Assembly (NCBI GenBank): GCA_902490055.1
Contig: CABUCP010000128.1
Coordinates: 1 to 8,015 of the forward strand
Source: an uncultured Klebsiella sp.
Lineage (GTDB): Bacteria; Pseudomonadota; Gammaproteobacteria; Enterobacterales; Enterobacteriaceae
Length of the DNA: 8,015 nucleotides
Direction of reading: 5' to 3'
Every line of letters starts with the position of its first letter. The first letter of the stretch is position 1. This document shows positions 1 through 5,382 of the stretch, one piece after another. The position numbers and the translations under genes are program-made. The notes beneath the pieces are model-generated. The model did not search any database, was not told where the DNA came from, and saw nothing but the letters and a program-made list of their open reading frames with translations.

Positions 1-230
1 GCCAGAAGAGGTGCGTTGCCCAGGTAACCGTATTGGAGGAACCAGTCCGGGGAAAATACGTGAGGGGGAGCAACGCCGAGGCGCACAGATGTCTGGTTAA
101 GTCTGTCGCCGGCCACAGGGGCTGAATCCCCTGGGTTGTCACCAGAAACGTTCGCAGTCGGGCGTTTCATACTCGCGAACCGATGCGCGTCATCGGCAAA
201 CGGGTCTACAAGGTGGAGCACTTCTGGGTG
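1..230 (+). promoter_or_regulatory. Lysine riboswitch (L-box) in the lysC leader, 5' end cut by window edge
   Basis: This is the lysine-sensing leader of lysC mRNA. The conserved core is directly visible: AGAGGTGCG at 7-15, the GGAGGAACCAGTCC block near 35-48, GAGGGGGAGCAACGCCGAGG at 62-81, GCCGGCCACAGGGGCTGAAT at 109-128 and GTTGTCACCAG at 135-145. CCAGAAG (2-8) can pair with CTTCTGG (221-227) to close the basal P1 helix, so nearly the whole aptamer is present, but the transcription start lies outside the window. Beyond 168 there is an extra hairpin, CCGATG (180-185) with CATCGG (191-196), which I do not recall in the E. coli leader. Downstream, GGGTG (226-230) can pair with CACCC (260-264), a candidate expression platform. 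In E. coli the lysC riboswitch acts on translation initiation and RNase E decay; the same mode is inferred here because no intrinsic terminator precedes lysC. Confidence 0.96.
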
Positions 231-304
231 ACATCGTAGTTTGTTTATCGCTCTGCGCCCACCCTACTTTTCGCTCTTCCCTTGTGCCATGGCTGAGTTA
301 ATTT

Positions 305-396
305 GGCCTGGCTTATTAAGACATTTTGTCGCGCTCCGGTTATTTCCAGCCCGAACCAGGAGCGGTTGTTCAGGAATCGTTTTAATAAGTCAGGCC
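305..396. repeat. Long palindromic element (92-nt hairpin) between riboswitch and lysC RBS
   Basis: Positions 305-322 and 379-396 form 18 consecutive base pairs as RNA (two G-U wobbles). A second, inner stem joins 332-341 to 354-364, ten pairs with A358 bulged, around a 12-nt loop. The element begins GGCCTGGCTTATTAA and ends TTAATAAGTCAGGCC. It ends 9 nt before the GAGG ribosome binding site (406-409). From memory the E. coli leader runs almost directly from the GGCTGA motif to CCCCTGACACGAGG, so this looks like an insertion relative to E. coli. It is not recognisable as ERIC, REP or BOX. I see no clear target-site duplication. It could be a small mobile palindrome (MITE-like) or a lineage-specific leader domain. 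Confidence 0.7.
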
Positions 397-414
397 CCCT
401 GACACGAGGTTGTT

Positions 415-1764
415 ATGACAGATTTAGTTGTTGCTAAGTTCGGCGGCACCAGCGTGGCCGATTTCGACGCGATGAACCGTAGCGTTGACGTCGCGCTGCT
501 GGATGCGAATACCCGCGTAGTGGTGTTATCCGCATCGGCTGGCGTTACCAATATCTTAGTTGCATTAGCGGCAGGGCTGGAACCCACCGAACGTTTCGCT
601 AAGCTCGATGAGATGCGCCAAATCCAGTTTAATATTCTGGAGCGTTTACGCTATCCCAACGTGATTCGCGAAGAGATCGAACGCCTGCTGGAAAACATCA
701 CCACTCTGGCGGAAGCCGCCTCTCTGGCCAGCTCTGAAGCGCTGACCGACGAGCTGGTAAGCCACGGCGAGCTGATGTCTACCTTGTTGTTCGTTGAGAT
801 CCTGCGTGAGCGCGGTATCGCAGCGCAGTGGTTCGACGTGCGTAAAGTGATGCGCACCAGCGATCGCTTCGGCCGCGCCGAGCCGGATATCGCCGCGCTG
901 GCGGAACTCACGCAACAACAGCTGGCGCCGCGCCTCGCAGAGGGGCTGGTCATTACCCAGGGCTTTATCGGCTGCGAAGCCAAGGGCCGCACCACCACGC
1001 TTGGCCGCGGCGGTAGCGACTACACCGCCGCGCTGCTCGGCGAAGCCTTAAACGCCAGCCGCGTGGATATCTGGACCGATGTTCCGGGGATCTACACCAC
1101 CGATCCGCGCGTAGCGCCGGCGGCAAAACGCATCGATGTCATCGCTTTTGCCGAAGCGGCGGAGATGGCCACCTTCGGGGCAAAAGTACTGCACCCGGCG
1201 ACCCTGCTGCCGGCCGTGCGTAGCGATATTCCGGTATTCGTCGGCTCCAGCAAAGAACCTAAAGCCGGCGGTACGATGGTCTGCCATAAAACCGAAAACC
1301 CGCCGCTATTCCGCGCGCTGGCGCTGCGCCGTCGCCAGACGCTGCTGACCCTGCACAGCCTGCATATGCTGCACTCCCGCGGCTTCCTCGCTGAAGTGTT
1401 CGGTATTCTGGCGCGGCATAATATTTCCGTCGATCTGATCACCACTTCCGAAGTCAGCATTGCGCTCACCATGGATACCACCGGTTCGACTTCTGCTGGC
1501 GACACTCTGATCACCCAGGCGCTACTCACTGAGCTCTCTTCACTGTGCCGTGTAGAAGTGGAAGAAAACCTGGCGCTGGTTGCCCTGATCGGCAACGAGC
1601 TATCGAAAGCCTGCGGCGTGGGTAAAGAAGTGTTCGGCGTACTGGAACCATTCAATATCCGCATGATCTGCTACGGCGCCTCCAGCCACAACCTGTGCTT
1701 CCTGGTGCCGGGTAACGACGCGGAAAAAGTAGTGCAGAAGCTGCATCAGAATTTGTTTGAGTAA
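415..1764 (+). CDS. lysC: Lysine-sensitive aspartokinase III
   Basis: Aspartate kinase (L-aspartate + ATP to 4-phospho-L-aspartate), the first step of the cytoplasmic aspartate pathway to lysine/diaminopimelate, threonine and methionine. The 449-residue length equals E. coli LysC and the sequence is near-identical to it as recalled. The N-terminal amino-acid kinase domain has KFGGTS (8-13), the catalytic loop RGGSDYTA (198-205) and WTDVPGIYTTDPR (220-232). Two C-terminal ACT domains occupy about 310-449. Residues reported to bind inhibitory lysine in E. coli AKIII (M318, S321, F324, L325, D340, S345) are all present, so feedback inhibition should be intact. The ATG at 415 follows GAGG (406-409) with 5-nt spacing. 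The gene is monocistronic, controlled by the upstream lysine riboswitch and ended by the hairpin at 1788. No abnormality is seen in the coding part. Confidence 0.99.
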   Translation: MTDLVVAKFGGTSVADFDAMNRSVDVALLDANTRVVVLSASAGVTNILVALAAGLEPTERFAKLDEMRQIQFNILERLRYPNVIREEIERLLENITTLAEAASLASSEALTDELVSHGELMSTLLFVEILRERGIAAQWFDVRKVMRTSDRFGRAEPDIAALAELTQQQLAPRLAEGLVITQGFIGCEAKGRTTTLGRGGSDYTAALLGEALNASRVDIWTDVPGIYTTDPRVAPAAKRIDVIAFAEAAEMATFGAKVLHPATLLPAVRSDIPVFVGSSKEPKAGGTMVCHKTENPPLFRALALRRRQTLLTLHSLHMLHSRGFLAEVFGILARHNISVDLITTSEVSIALTMDTTGSTSAGDTLITQALLTELSSLCRVEVEENLALVALIGNELSKACGVGKEVFGVLEPFNIRMICYGASSHNLCFLVPGNDAEKVVQKLHQNLFE

Positions 1765-1787
1765 TCGCGGCGGGAAATCTCGTTAGC

Positions 1788-1823
1788 AAAAGGCCCGGTT
1801 TCGTCAGAAGCCGGGCCTTTTTT
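1788..1823. terminator. Bidirectional intrinsic terminator between lysC and rlaP
   Basis: AAAAGGCCCGG (1788-1798) pairs with CCGGGCCTTTT (1811-1821) around a short loop. A T-run follows on the plus strand (1818-1823), and the complementary A-run gives a T-run on the minus strand. It lies 23 nt after the lysC stop. The minus-strand stop codon of rlaP (1824-1822) is embedded in its T-run, so one hairpin serves both converging transcripts. Confidence 0.94.
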
Positions 1824-2610
1824 ATGGCGCTAAGACCGTGGTCATCAGCAAGCGATCAAGTTGCTCAACACGTCCCGCCCGGCTATCCGGCAACTCCGGC
1901 GCAACTTCGCCGCGCGCTAGCTCATGCTGAATAAAGGCATGCAAAAGCGGGCGCCGCATGCCGTATTCCGCTTCGCCGGCACGTTGTTTGCGAACCAGCA
2001 GCTCATCGATTTCATTACGCAGGGCGGGTTCCAGCTCGCTTCCCGCCAGCAGTTCGCTAAAGCGCATCGGCGGCACGCCTTTACCGGCTTCAACCCAGCG
2101 TACCGCCAGCAGCGGTCGCAGCACATAAAAGTATTTTTTCAAGCGTACCTGTTCGCCCTGCAGGTAGCCGCGAAAATTTTTCCGCGCCATCGAATAGTAA
2201 TGCCAGCGGGCGCGCAGCGGTGAAAACCATTGCGGCACCAGCGCTTTTAACGCCGCCACTGTCGATGGCTCCTGCTGATAAACCACCGGGGAATCCAGCC
2301 ACTCAATCAGCGTAGGGTTAGCCGCTTTCAATAGCCCCAGCGCTTTGCGCCATTCCCAGCCGCAAACGTCCAGTTCATCATCTATCGGCAGTTCGATGAC
2401 ATCGCGCTGCACCTCCACACGTAAATACCATTCGGGCTGATGAACGTATAAAAAGCGAACATCATAATCGCTATCCGGTGAGGCAAAACCCCAGCCGCGG
2501 CTGCCTGACTCGCAGGCATACAGCACCCTGACCTGGTAGCGTTGTTCTATTCCGGTTAACTGCTGCCGCACGCGCTGGCGCATCGCGGCATCGACGCTAT
2601 TTTCACTCAT
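1822..2610 (-). CDS. rlaP: RlaP-type RNA-repair nucleotidyltransferase (pol-beta superfamily)
   Basis: A 262-residue predicted nucleotidyltransferase of the pol-beta fold, matching the RNA-ligase-associated family (RlaP) that accompanies RtcB in RNA repair operons. The signature is visible: GSRGWG (36-41), then SDYDVRF (47-53), whose D48 and D50 are the first two metal-binding acids; the third is probably D81 in DELDV. A helical C-terminal half carries the family-like RKNFRGYL (143-150) and KKYFYVLRPLLAVRW (158-172). The biochemical role is not settled; nucleotide addition to damaged RNA ends is an inference from family and context. It is the last gene of the operon, starting 6 nt after the rtcB stop, with its AAGGA ribosome binding site inside the end of rtcB. 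Its stop codon overlaps the shared terminator. No signal peptide or membrane segment is seen; it is presumed cytoplasmic. Confidence 0.88.
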   Translation of the reverse strand: MSENSVDAAMRQRVRQQLTGIEQRYQVRVLYACESGSRGWGFASPDSDYDVRFLYVHQPEWYLRVEVQRDVIELPIDDELDVCGWEWRKALGLLKAANPTLIEWLDSPVVYQQEPSTVAALKALVPQWFSPLRARWHYYSMARKNFRGYLQGEQVRLKKYFYVLRPLLAVRWVEAGKGVPPMRFSELLAGSELEPALRNEIDELLVRKQRAGEAEYGMRRPLLHAFIQHELARGEVAPELPDSRAGRVEQLDRLLMTTVLAP

Positions 2611-2616
2611 TCTTTT

Positions 2617-3843
2617 TTATCCTTTTACACAGACAACCTGACGCAGGGTATGCACCACCTCCACCAAAGATGATTGCGCCGCCATCACCGCATCGATGTC
2701 TTTGTAAGCCATCGGGATTTCGTCGATCACCTCGCTGTCTTTTCGGCATTCGACGTGGGCAGTCGCGCGGATCTGGTCTGCGACGGTGAACTGCTTTTTC
2801 GCCGCCGTTCGGCTCATGACGCGTCCTGCGCCGTGGCTACAGGAACAAAAGCTCTCTTCATTACCCAACCCGCGCACAATAAAGCTTTTTGCTCCCATTG
2901 AGCCGGGAATGATGCCCATCTGCCCCTTCTGCGCTGATACCGCGCCTTTACGCGTGACCAGAACCTCTTCGCCAAAGTGCCGCTCTTTCTGCACATAGTT
3001 ATGGTGGCAATTCACCGCTTCCTGTTGAGTCATAAACGGTTTCGTCACAATGGCCGATAGCGCCGCCAGCACCCGCGTCATCATTACCTCGCGATTATAC
3101 CTGGCGAAATCCTGCGCCCATTCCACCGCCTCGATGTAATCCTCGTAGTGCGGGCTACCTTCCTGAAAATAGGCCAGATTTTTATCCGGCAGATTAGCAA
3201 TATGCTGCTGCATATCGTTCTGCGCCAGGGTAATAAACAGATTACCGATAGCATTACCGACGCCGCGCGAACCGCTATGCAGCATCACCTATACTCGCTG
3301 CTGTTCGTCCAGGCACACTTCAATAAAGTGATTACCGGTACCTAATGTCCCGAGATGCTGATGGTTATTGGTTTTCAACAACTGCGGGTATTTGTCCGTC
3401 AGGCGCTTAAAGCGCGGCGCCAGCAACGACCACTGCTGGTCCACCTCCTGCGGCGGCGTCACCCAGGCGCCCTTATCACGCCGGGAGCGTGTGTTAGTTC
3501 GCCCGTGCGGTACCGTCTGCTCAATCGCGCTGCGCAACCCGCCCAGGTTATCCGGCAGATCGCTGGCGATAAGCGAAGTACGTACTGCAATCATCCCACA
3601 GCCAATATCCACGCCCACTGCGGCAGGAATAATCGCCCCTTTCGTCGGGATCACGCTGCCAATGGTCGAGCCTTTCCCGAGATGCACGTCCGGCATCACC
3701 GCAAGATGCTTAAAGACAAACGGCATTTTTGCCGTATTCAGCAACTGGGCGCGCGCTTCCGGCTCTACCGGCACGCCGTGGGTCCACATTTTGATCGGCG
3801 CGCTATTTTCTGCCGCCAGCAGGTGATAATCGTTATGCGCCAT
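2617..3843 (-). pseudogene. rtcB: RNA ligase RtcB, interrupted by an in-frame amber codon
   Basis: RtcB joins RNA 2',3'-cyclic phosphate or 3'-phosphate ends to 5'-OH ends using GTP and Mn2+. The reading frame spans 408 codons plus stop, the same length as E. coli RtcB, but codon 185 (3291-3289) is TAG where E. coli has Trp (context V-W-[I/V]-M-L-H-S-G-S-R). A single G-to-A change of TGG explains it; no frame is lost. All recognisable active-site residues remain: D79 and C82 (DIGCG), N171-H172 (GNH), H189 (LHSGSRG), H281 (CHHNY) and the guanylylated H337 (SHGAGR). The stop separates D79/C82/H172 from H189/H281/H337, so neither fragment (184 residues; about 222 if restarted at GTG 3288 or ATG 3285) should ligate alone. 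The start ATG (3843) overlaps the end of the slipin gene by 11 nt, suggesting coupled translation. Alternatives are a base error or suppression. Confidence 0.9.
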
Positions 3844-4975
3844 GGTTCACTCCATTAATATTGATAAGTCCATGTAATACCTGGTCCAGTCCGCCAAATA
3901 CGGAGATTTTATCGATTCGCTCCGCGACGCGTTCGAGCGTTTCAAGCTCTTTTAAGCGCAGGGCGACCGGATTGTTTTCCATGACTTTGGCCGTGTTCAA
4001 TAAAGAACGGGTTGCTGCCGTCTCTTCCCGACGGCGGATAACATTGGCCTGAGCCGATTTCTCCGCTTCCACCAGTTGCGACAAGATGGCCTTCATATCG
4101 CCTGGCAGGACGATATCTTTTACCCCCAACGAGGCGATCTCGATGCCAAATGGCGCCATGCGCTCTTTCACCTGCGCACTCACCACTTCATCAATCATCT
4201 GTTTATTTTCCAAAAGCTCATCCAGCGTACGTGTACCGACCGCCTCACGCAGCGCGAACTGCAGTTCGCGATACAGATGGTCCAGCGGTTTGGTTAACTG
4301 ACAAAATGCCGTCAGCACATCTTCGTAACGCCAGTTCGCCGCCAGATTCAGGCGTAAATTAACTTTGTCTTTGGTCAGGATCTCCTGACCACTGACTTCC
4401 AGCACCTGCAGGCGCGTATCCACCACTTCGGCTTCCACCAGATGGTTAATCTTCCAGTAGGCGGTCAAGCCGGGCGGCAGGGCTTTCTGCAGCTCGCCGT
4501 CAATTTTCAACACCCCGACATGCCAGGCAGGAACCTGAACCGTCAGTATCGACTCACGCCCTTTCACCGTGCCGCTACGTCGAGGTTGCAGTACCGCATT
4601 CATCACCTCAGCGGGTACCAACGCCGCGCGGGTATCCATGCGTACCAGCTTCAGCGCATCGGCATATTGCCAGTACAGGCGGCGCGTCGCTGGCGGGATA
4701 ATCTCCTGCAGTACGCCATCAATATATAACGCGCCGGCTTCCTCTTCCGCCAAATCAGCCGCCAGGCAGTAACGTTCGATCCATTCAGGCTGGAAGCGGC
4801 GCATGTAGTCCGCCAGCGCCTGCGGTACCTCGCTGCCATCGGTGGTGACGATCAACACTTCCGGCGTGGAAAACCACGGTAAGCGATGCTCTCCAGCTTC
4901 CAGTATCTGATAGTAGTCGCCCGCTTTCGCCAGCAGACCTAATTGACCTTTTCGTATCGTCATTTTCTTAGCCAT
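3833..4975 (-). CDS. Slipin/SPFH (band-7) family protein of the RNA repair operon
   Basis: A 380-residue SPFH-domain protein, related to slipins found next to rtcB in several bacteria; molecular function unknown. The SPFH core runs roughly 140-330, with LEVSGQEILTKDKVNLRLNL (191-210) and a C-terminal helix rich in E, A, K and R (about 295-355, e.g. EAEKSAQANVIRRREETAAT 303-322) likely to oligomerise. Unusually for a slipin, no hydrophobic N-terminal membrane segment is visible, so it may be soluble. The N-terminal half contains three related segments (12-35, 80-103, 153-176), described separately. I chose the ATG at 4975 because AAGGAA lies at 4987-4982. The frame stays open upstream to an ATG at 5251, but those 92 codons cross the structured leader RNA and look non-coding. 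First protein-coding gene of the sigma-54 operon; its last codons overlap rtcB by 11 nt. Confidence 0.9.
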   Translation of the reverse strand: MAKKMTIRKGQLGLLAKAGDYYQILEAGEHRLPWFSTPEVLIVTTDGSEVPQALADYMRRFQPEWIERYCLAADLAEEEAGALYIDGVLQEIIPPATRRLYWQYADALKLVRMDTRAALVPAEVMNAVLQPRRSGTVKGRESILTVQVPAWHVGVLKIDGELQKALPPGLTAYWKINHLVEAEVVDTRLQVLEVSGQEILTKDKVNLRLNLAANWRYEDVLTAFCQLTKPLDHLYRELQFALREAVGTRTLDELLENKQMIDEVVSAQVKERMAPFGIEIASLGVKDIVLPGDMKAILSQLVEAEKSAQANVIRRREETAATRSLLNTAKVMENNPVALRLKELETLERVAERIDKISVFGGLDQVLHGLININGVNHGA

Positions 4976-5021
4976 TATTCGTTCCTTAAAAATGGAGCAG
5001 GCGCGGATGCAAAGGCGAAGC

Positions 5022-5062
5022 GGCAGGGGAACTCCCTTTTGCCCGGCGCCCGGCGTTATTAT
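5022..5062 (-). other. GC-rich hairpins between the leader RNA and the slipin start
   Basis: On the minus strand, CCGG-GCG-CCGG (5053-5043) can form a tight hairpin. GGC (5043-5041) plus AGGG (5037-5034) pair with CCCT (5028-5025) plus GCC (5024-5022), with AAA on one side. The two share 5043 and so are alternatives. No T-run follows, so these are not intrinsic terminators. They could mark a processing point or insulate slipin translation from the upstream RNA. Confidence 0.4.
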
Positions 5063-5216
5063 CGGCAACCTGTTTTGGGGACTGCCAAATACGCAGTTCC
5101 CCGGTTTATTATTTTGATTTACTACCAGTTTCATTGAGGCAATGAATAAGGGAATCGAACCCTTCTCTTTAGTGGTCAGTTGCTGACGGAACGCGGCAGA
5201 AAAACGGACTGCGCCG
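5063..5216 (-). ncRNA. Putative Y-RNA-like leader RNA with a permuted tRNA-like module
   Basis: Read on the minus strand from 5216 to 5063. A perfect tRNA T-arm is seen: stem AAGGG (5164-5160) with CCCTT (5152-5148) and 7-nt loop TTCGATT carrying the invariant TTC and A58. Directly after it, TTCATTG (5146-5140) pairs with CAATGAA (5136-5130) around the loop CCT: a 7-bp acceptor-like stem closed at the end where a tRNA would be open. A GG that could act as the D-loop pair follows at 5126-5125. The flanks can pair as an imperfect stem of about 25 bp: CGGC 5216-5213 with 5066-5063; CCGTTTT 5207-5201 with 5076-5069 (one bulge); CTGC 5199-5196 with 5085-5082; CGCGTTCC 5195-5188 with 5100-5092 (one bulge). 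A long stem capped by a tRNA mimic resembles bacterial Y RNAs of the YrlA type. A competing hairpin, 5102-5077, exists. All pairings were found by eye. Confidence 0.5.
5077..5102 (-). other. Alternative stem-loop in the operon leader
   Basis: On the minus strand GGGG (5102-5099) pairs with CCCC (5080-5077) and ACTGC (5097-5093) with GCAGT (5085-5081), with A5098 bulged and a 7-nt loop GTATTTG. Flanking AACC (5106-5103) and GGTT (5070-5067) could extend it. This is stable and mutually exclusive with the long stem of the Y-RNA-like fold, so the leader may switch between two structures. No T-run follows, so it is not an intrinsic terminator. Confidence 0.5.
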
Positions 5217-5246
5217 TTTCTACAGCGCCGGCGGGGTTTAATCCCC
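5211..5246 (-). other. Two small 5' leader hairpins upstream of the tRNA-like module
   Basis: Near the predicted 5' end of the transcript, GGGG (5246-5243) pairs with CCCC (5236-5233) around ATTAAA. GCGCTG (5228-5223) can then pair with CGGCGC (5216-5211) around a 6-nt loop; this second hairpin competes with the outermost helix of the Y-RNA-like fold. They may protect the 5' end or separate the leader RNA from the transcription start. Confidence 0.4.
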
Positions 5247-5276
5247 TGCATTTCAGCGCGTTGACAATAGCGTTAT

Positions 5277-5292
5277 TGCCAGAAGCGTGCCA
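5277..5292 (-). promoter_or_regulatory. Sigma-54 (RpoN) promoter of the slipin-rtcB-rlaP operon
   Basis: The minus strand reads TGGCACG-CTTC-TGGCA from 5292 to 5277. It matches the -24/-12 consensus TGGCACG-N4-TTGCA with correct spacing and one mismatch (G for the second T of TTGC). Transcription should start about 12 nt downstream, near 5265, just before the leader RNA. A sigma-54 promoter beside a divergent rtcR gene is the arrangement known from E. coli and Salmonella rtc operons. Confidence 0.85.
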
Positions 5293-5318
5293 AAAACTTA
5301 AAACAACAAAATAATTTT

Positions 5319-5347
5319 TTAACAGAATGAAAATTAAGTATTTTTAT
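5319..5347 (+). promoter_or_regulatory. Weak candidate sigma-70 promoter for rtcR
   Basis: TTAACA (5319-5324) and TTTTAT (5342-5347) are separated by 17 nt and resemble -35 and -10 boxes with one and two mismatches. The predicted start near 5354 would leave a short leader for rtcR. The region is very AT-rich, so chance matches are likely. It is the best placed candidate I can see. Confidence 0.25.
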
Positions 5348-5380
5348 CCTTAAATATCTAACTTTATCTTTTGGGATAAA
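5343..5380. promoter_or_regulatory. Candidate RtcR enhancer sites (TTTATC repeats)
   Basis: Three copies of one hexamer lie in the divergent intergenic region: TTTATC at 5343-5348 and 5363-5368 (20 bp apart, about two helical turns) and inverted GATAAA at 5375-5380. The last two form a TTTATC-N6-GATAAA palindrome. They sit roughly 80-115 bp upstream of the predicted sigma-54 start, the usual position for bacterial enhancer-binding protein sites. They also overlap the rtcR ribosome binding region, which would permit autoregulation. The binding sequence of RtcR is not known to me, so this is inference from position and symmetry. Confidence 0.35.
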
Positions 5381-5382
5381 CC

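Noticed and set aside
289..402. A 37-codon frame (ATG at 289, TGA at 400-402) in the lysC leader, resembling a leader peptide.
   Set aside because: No Shine-Dalgarno sequence precedes it, most of it is the palindromic element, and lysC is explained by the riboswitch.
1092..1664. A 190-codon minus-strand frame inside lysC and other long antisense frames in rtcR and panS.
   Set aside because: They are shadows of well-recognised genes in high-GC codon phase and resemble no protein family.
2617..3288. The C-terminal rtcB segment as a separate gene starting at GTG 3288 or ATG 3285.
   Set aside because: It is in the same frame as the upstream part, separated only by TAG, lacks a clear ribosome binding site and begins mid-domain, so it is the second half of a broken rtcB.
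5168..5174. CTA triplet (5172-5170, minus) beside the T-arm, which could look like an amber-suppressor anticodon matching the rtcB TAG.
   Set aside because: There is no U before it and the flanks form no 5-bp anticodon stem; only one pair is possible. A standard tRNA cloverleaf cannot be drawn around it.
4976..5251. The slipin frame is open upstream to an ATG at 5251, giving a 92-residue extension.
   Set aside because: The extension crosses the T-arm and hairpins, its translation shows no SPFH or signal features, and a good AAGGAA precedes the ATG at 4975.
5261..5266. Perfect -35 box TTGACA on the plus strand upstream of rtcR.
   Set aside because: No -10-like sequence occurs 16-18 nt downstream (AGCGTG region), and it lies at the sigma-54 start of the opposite operon.
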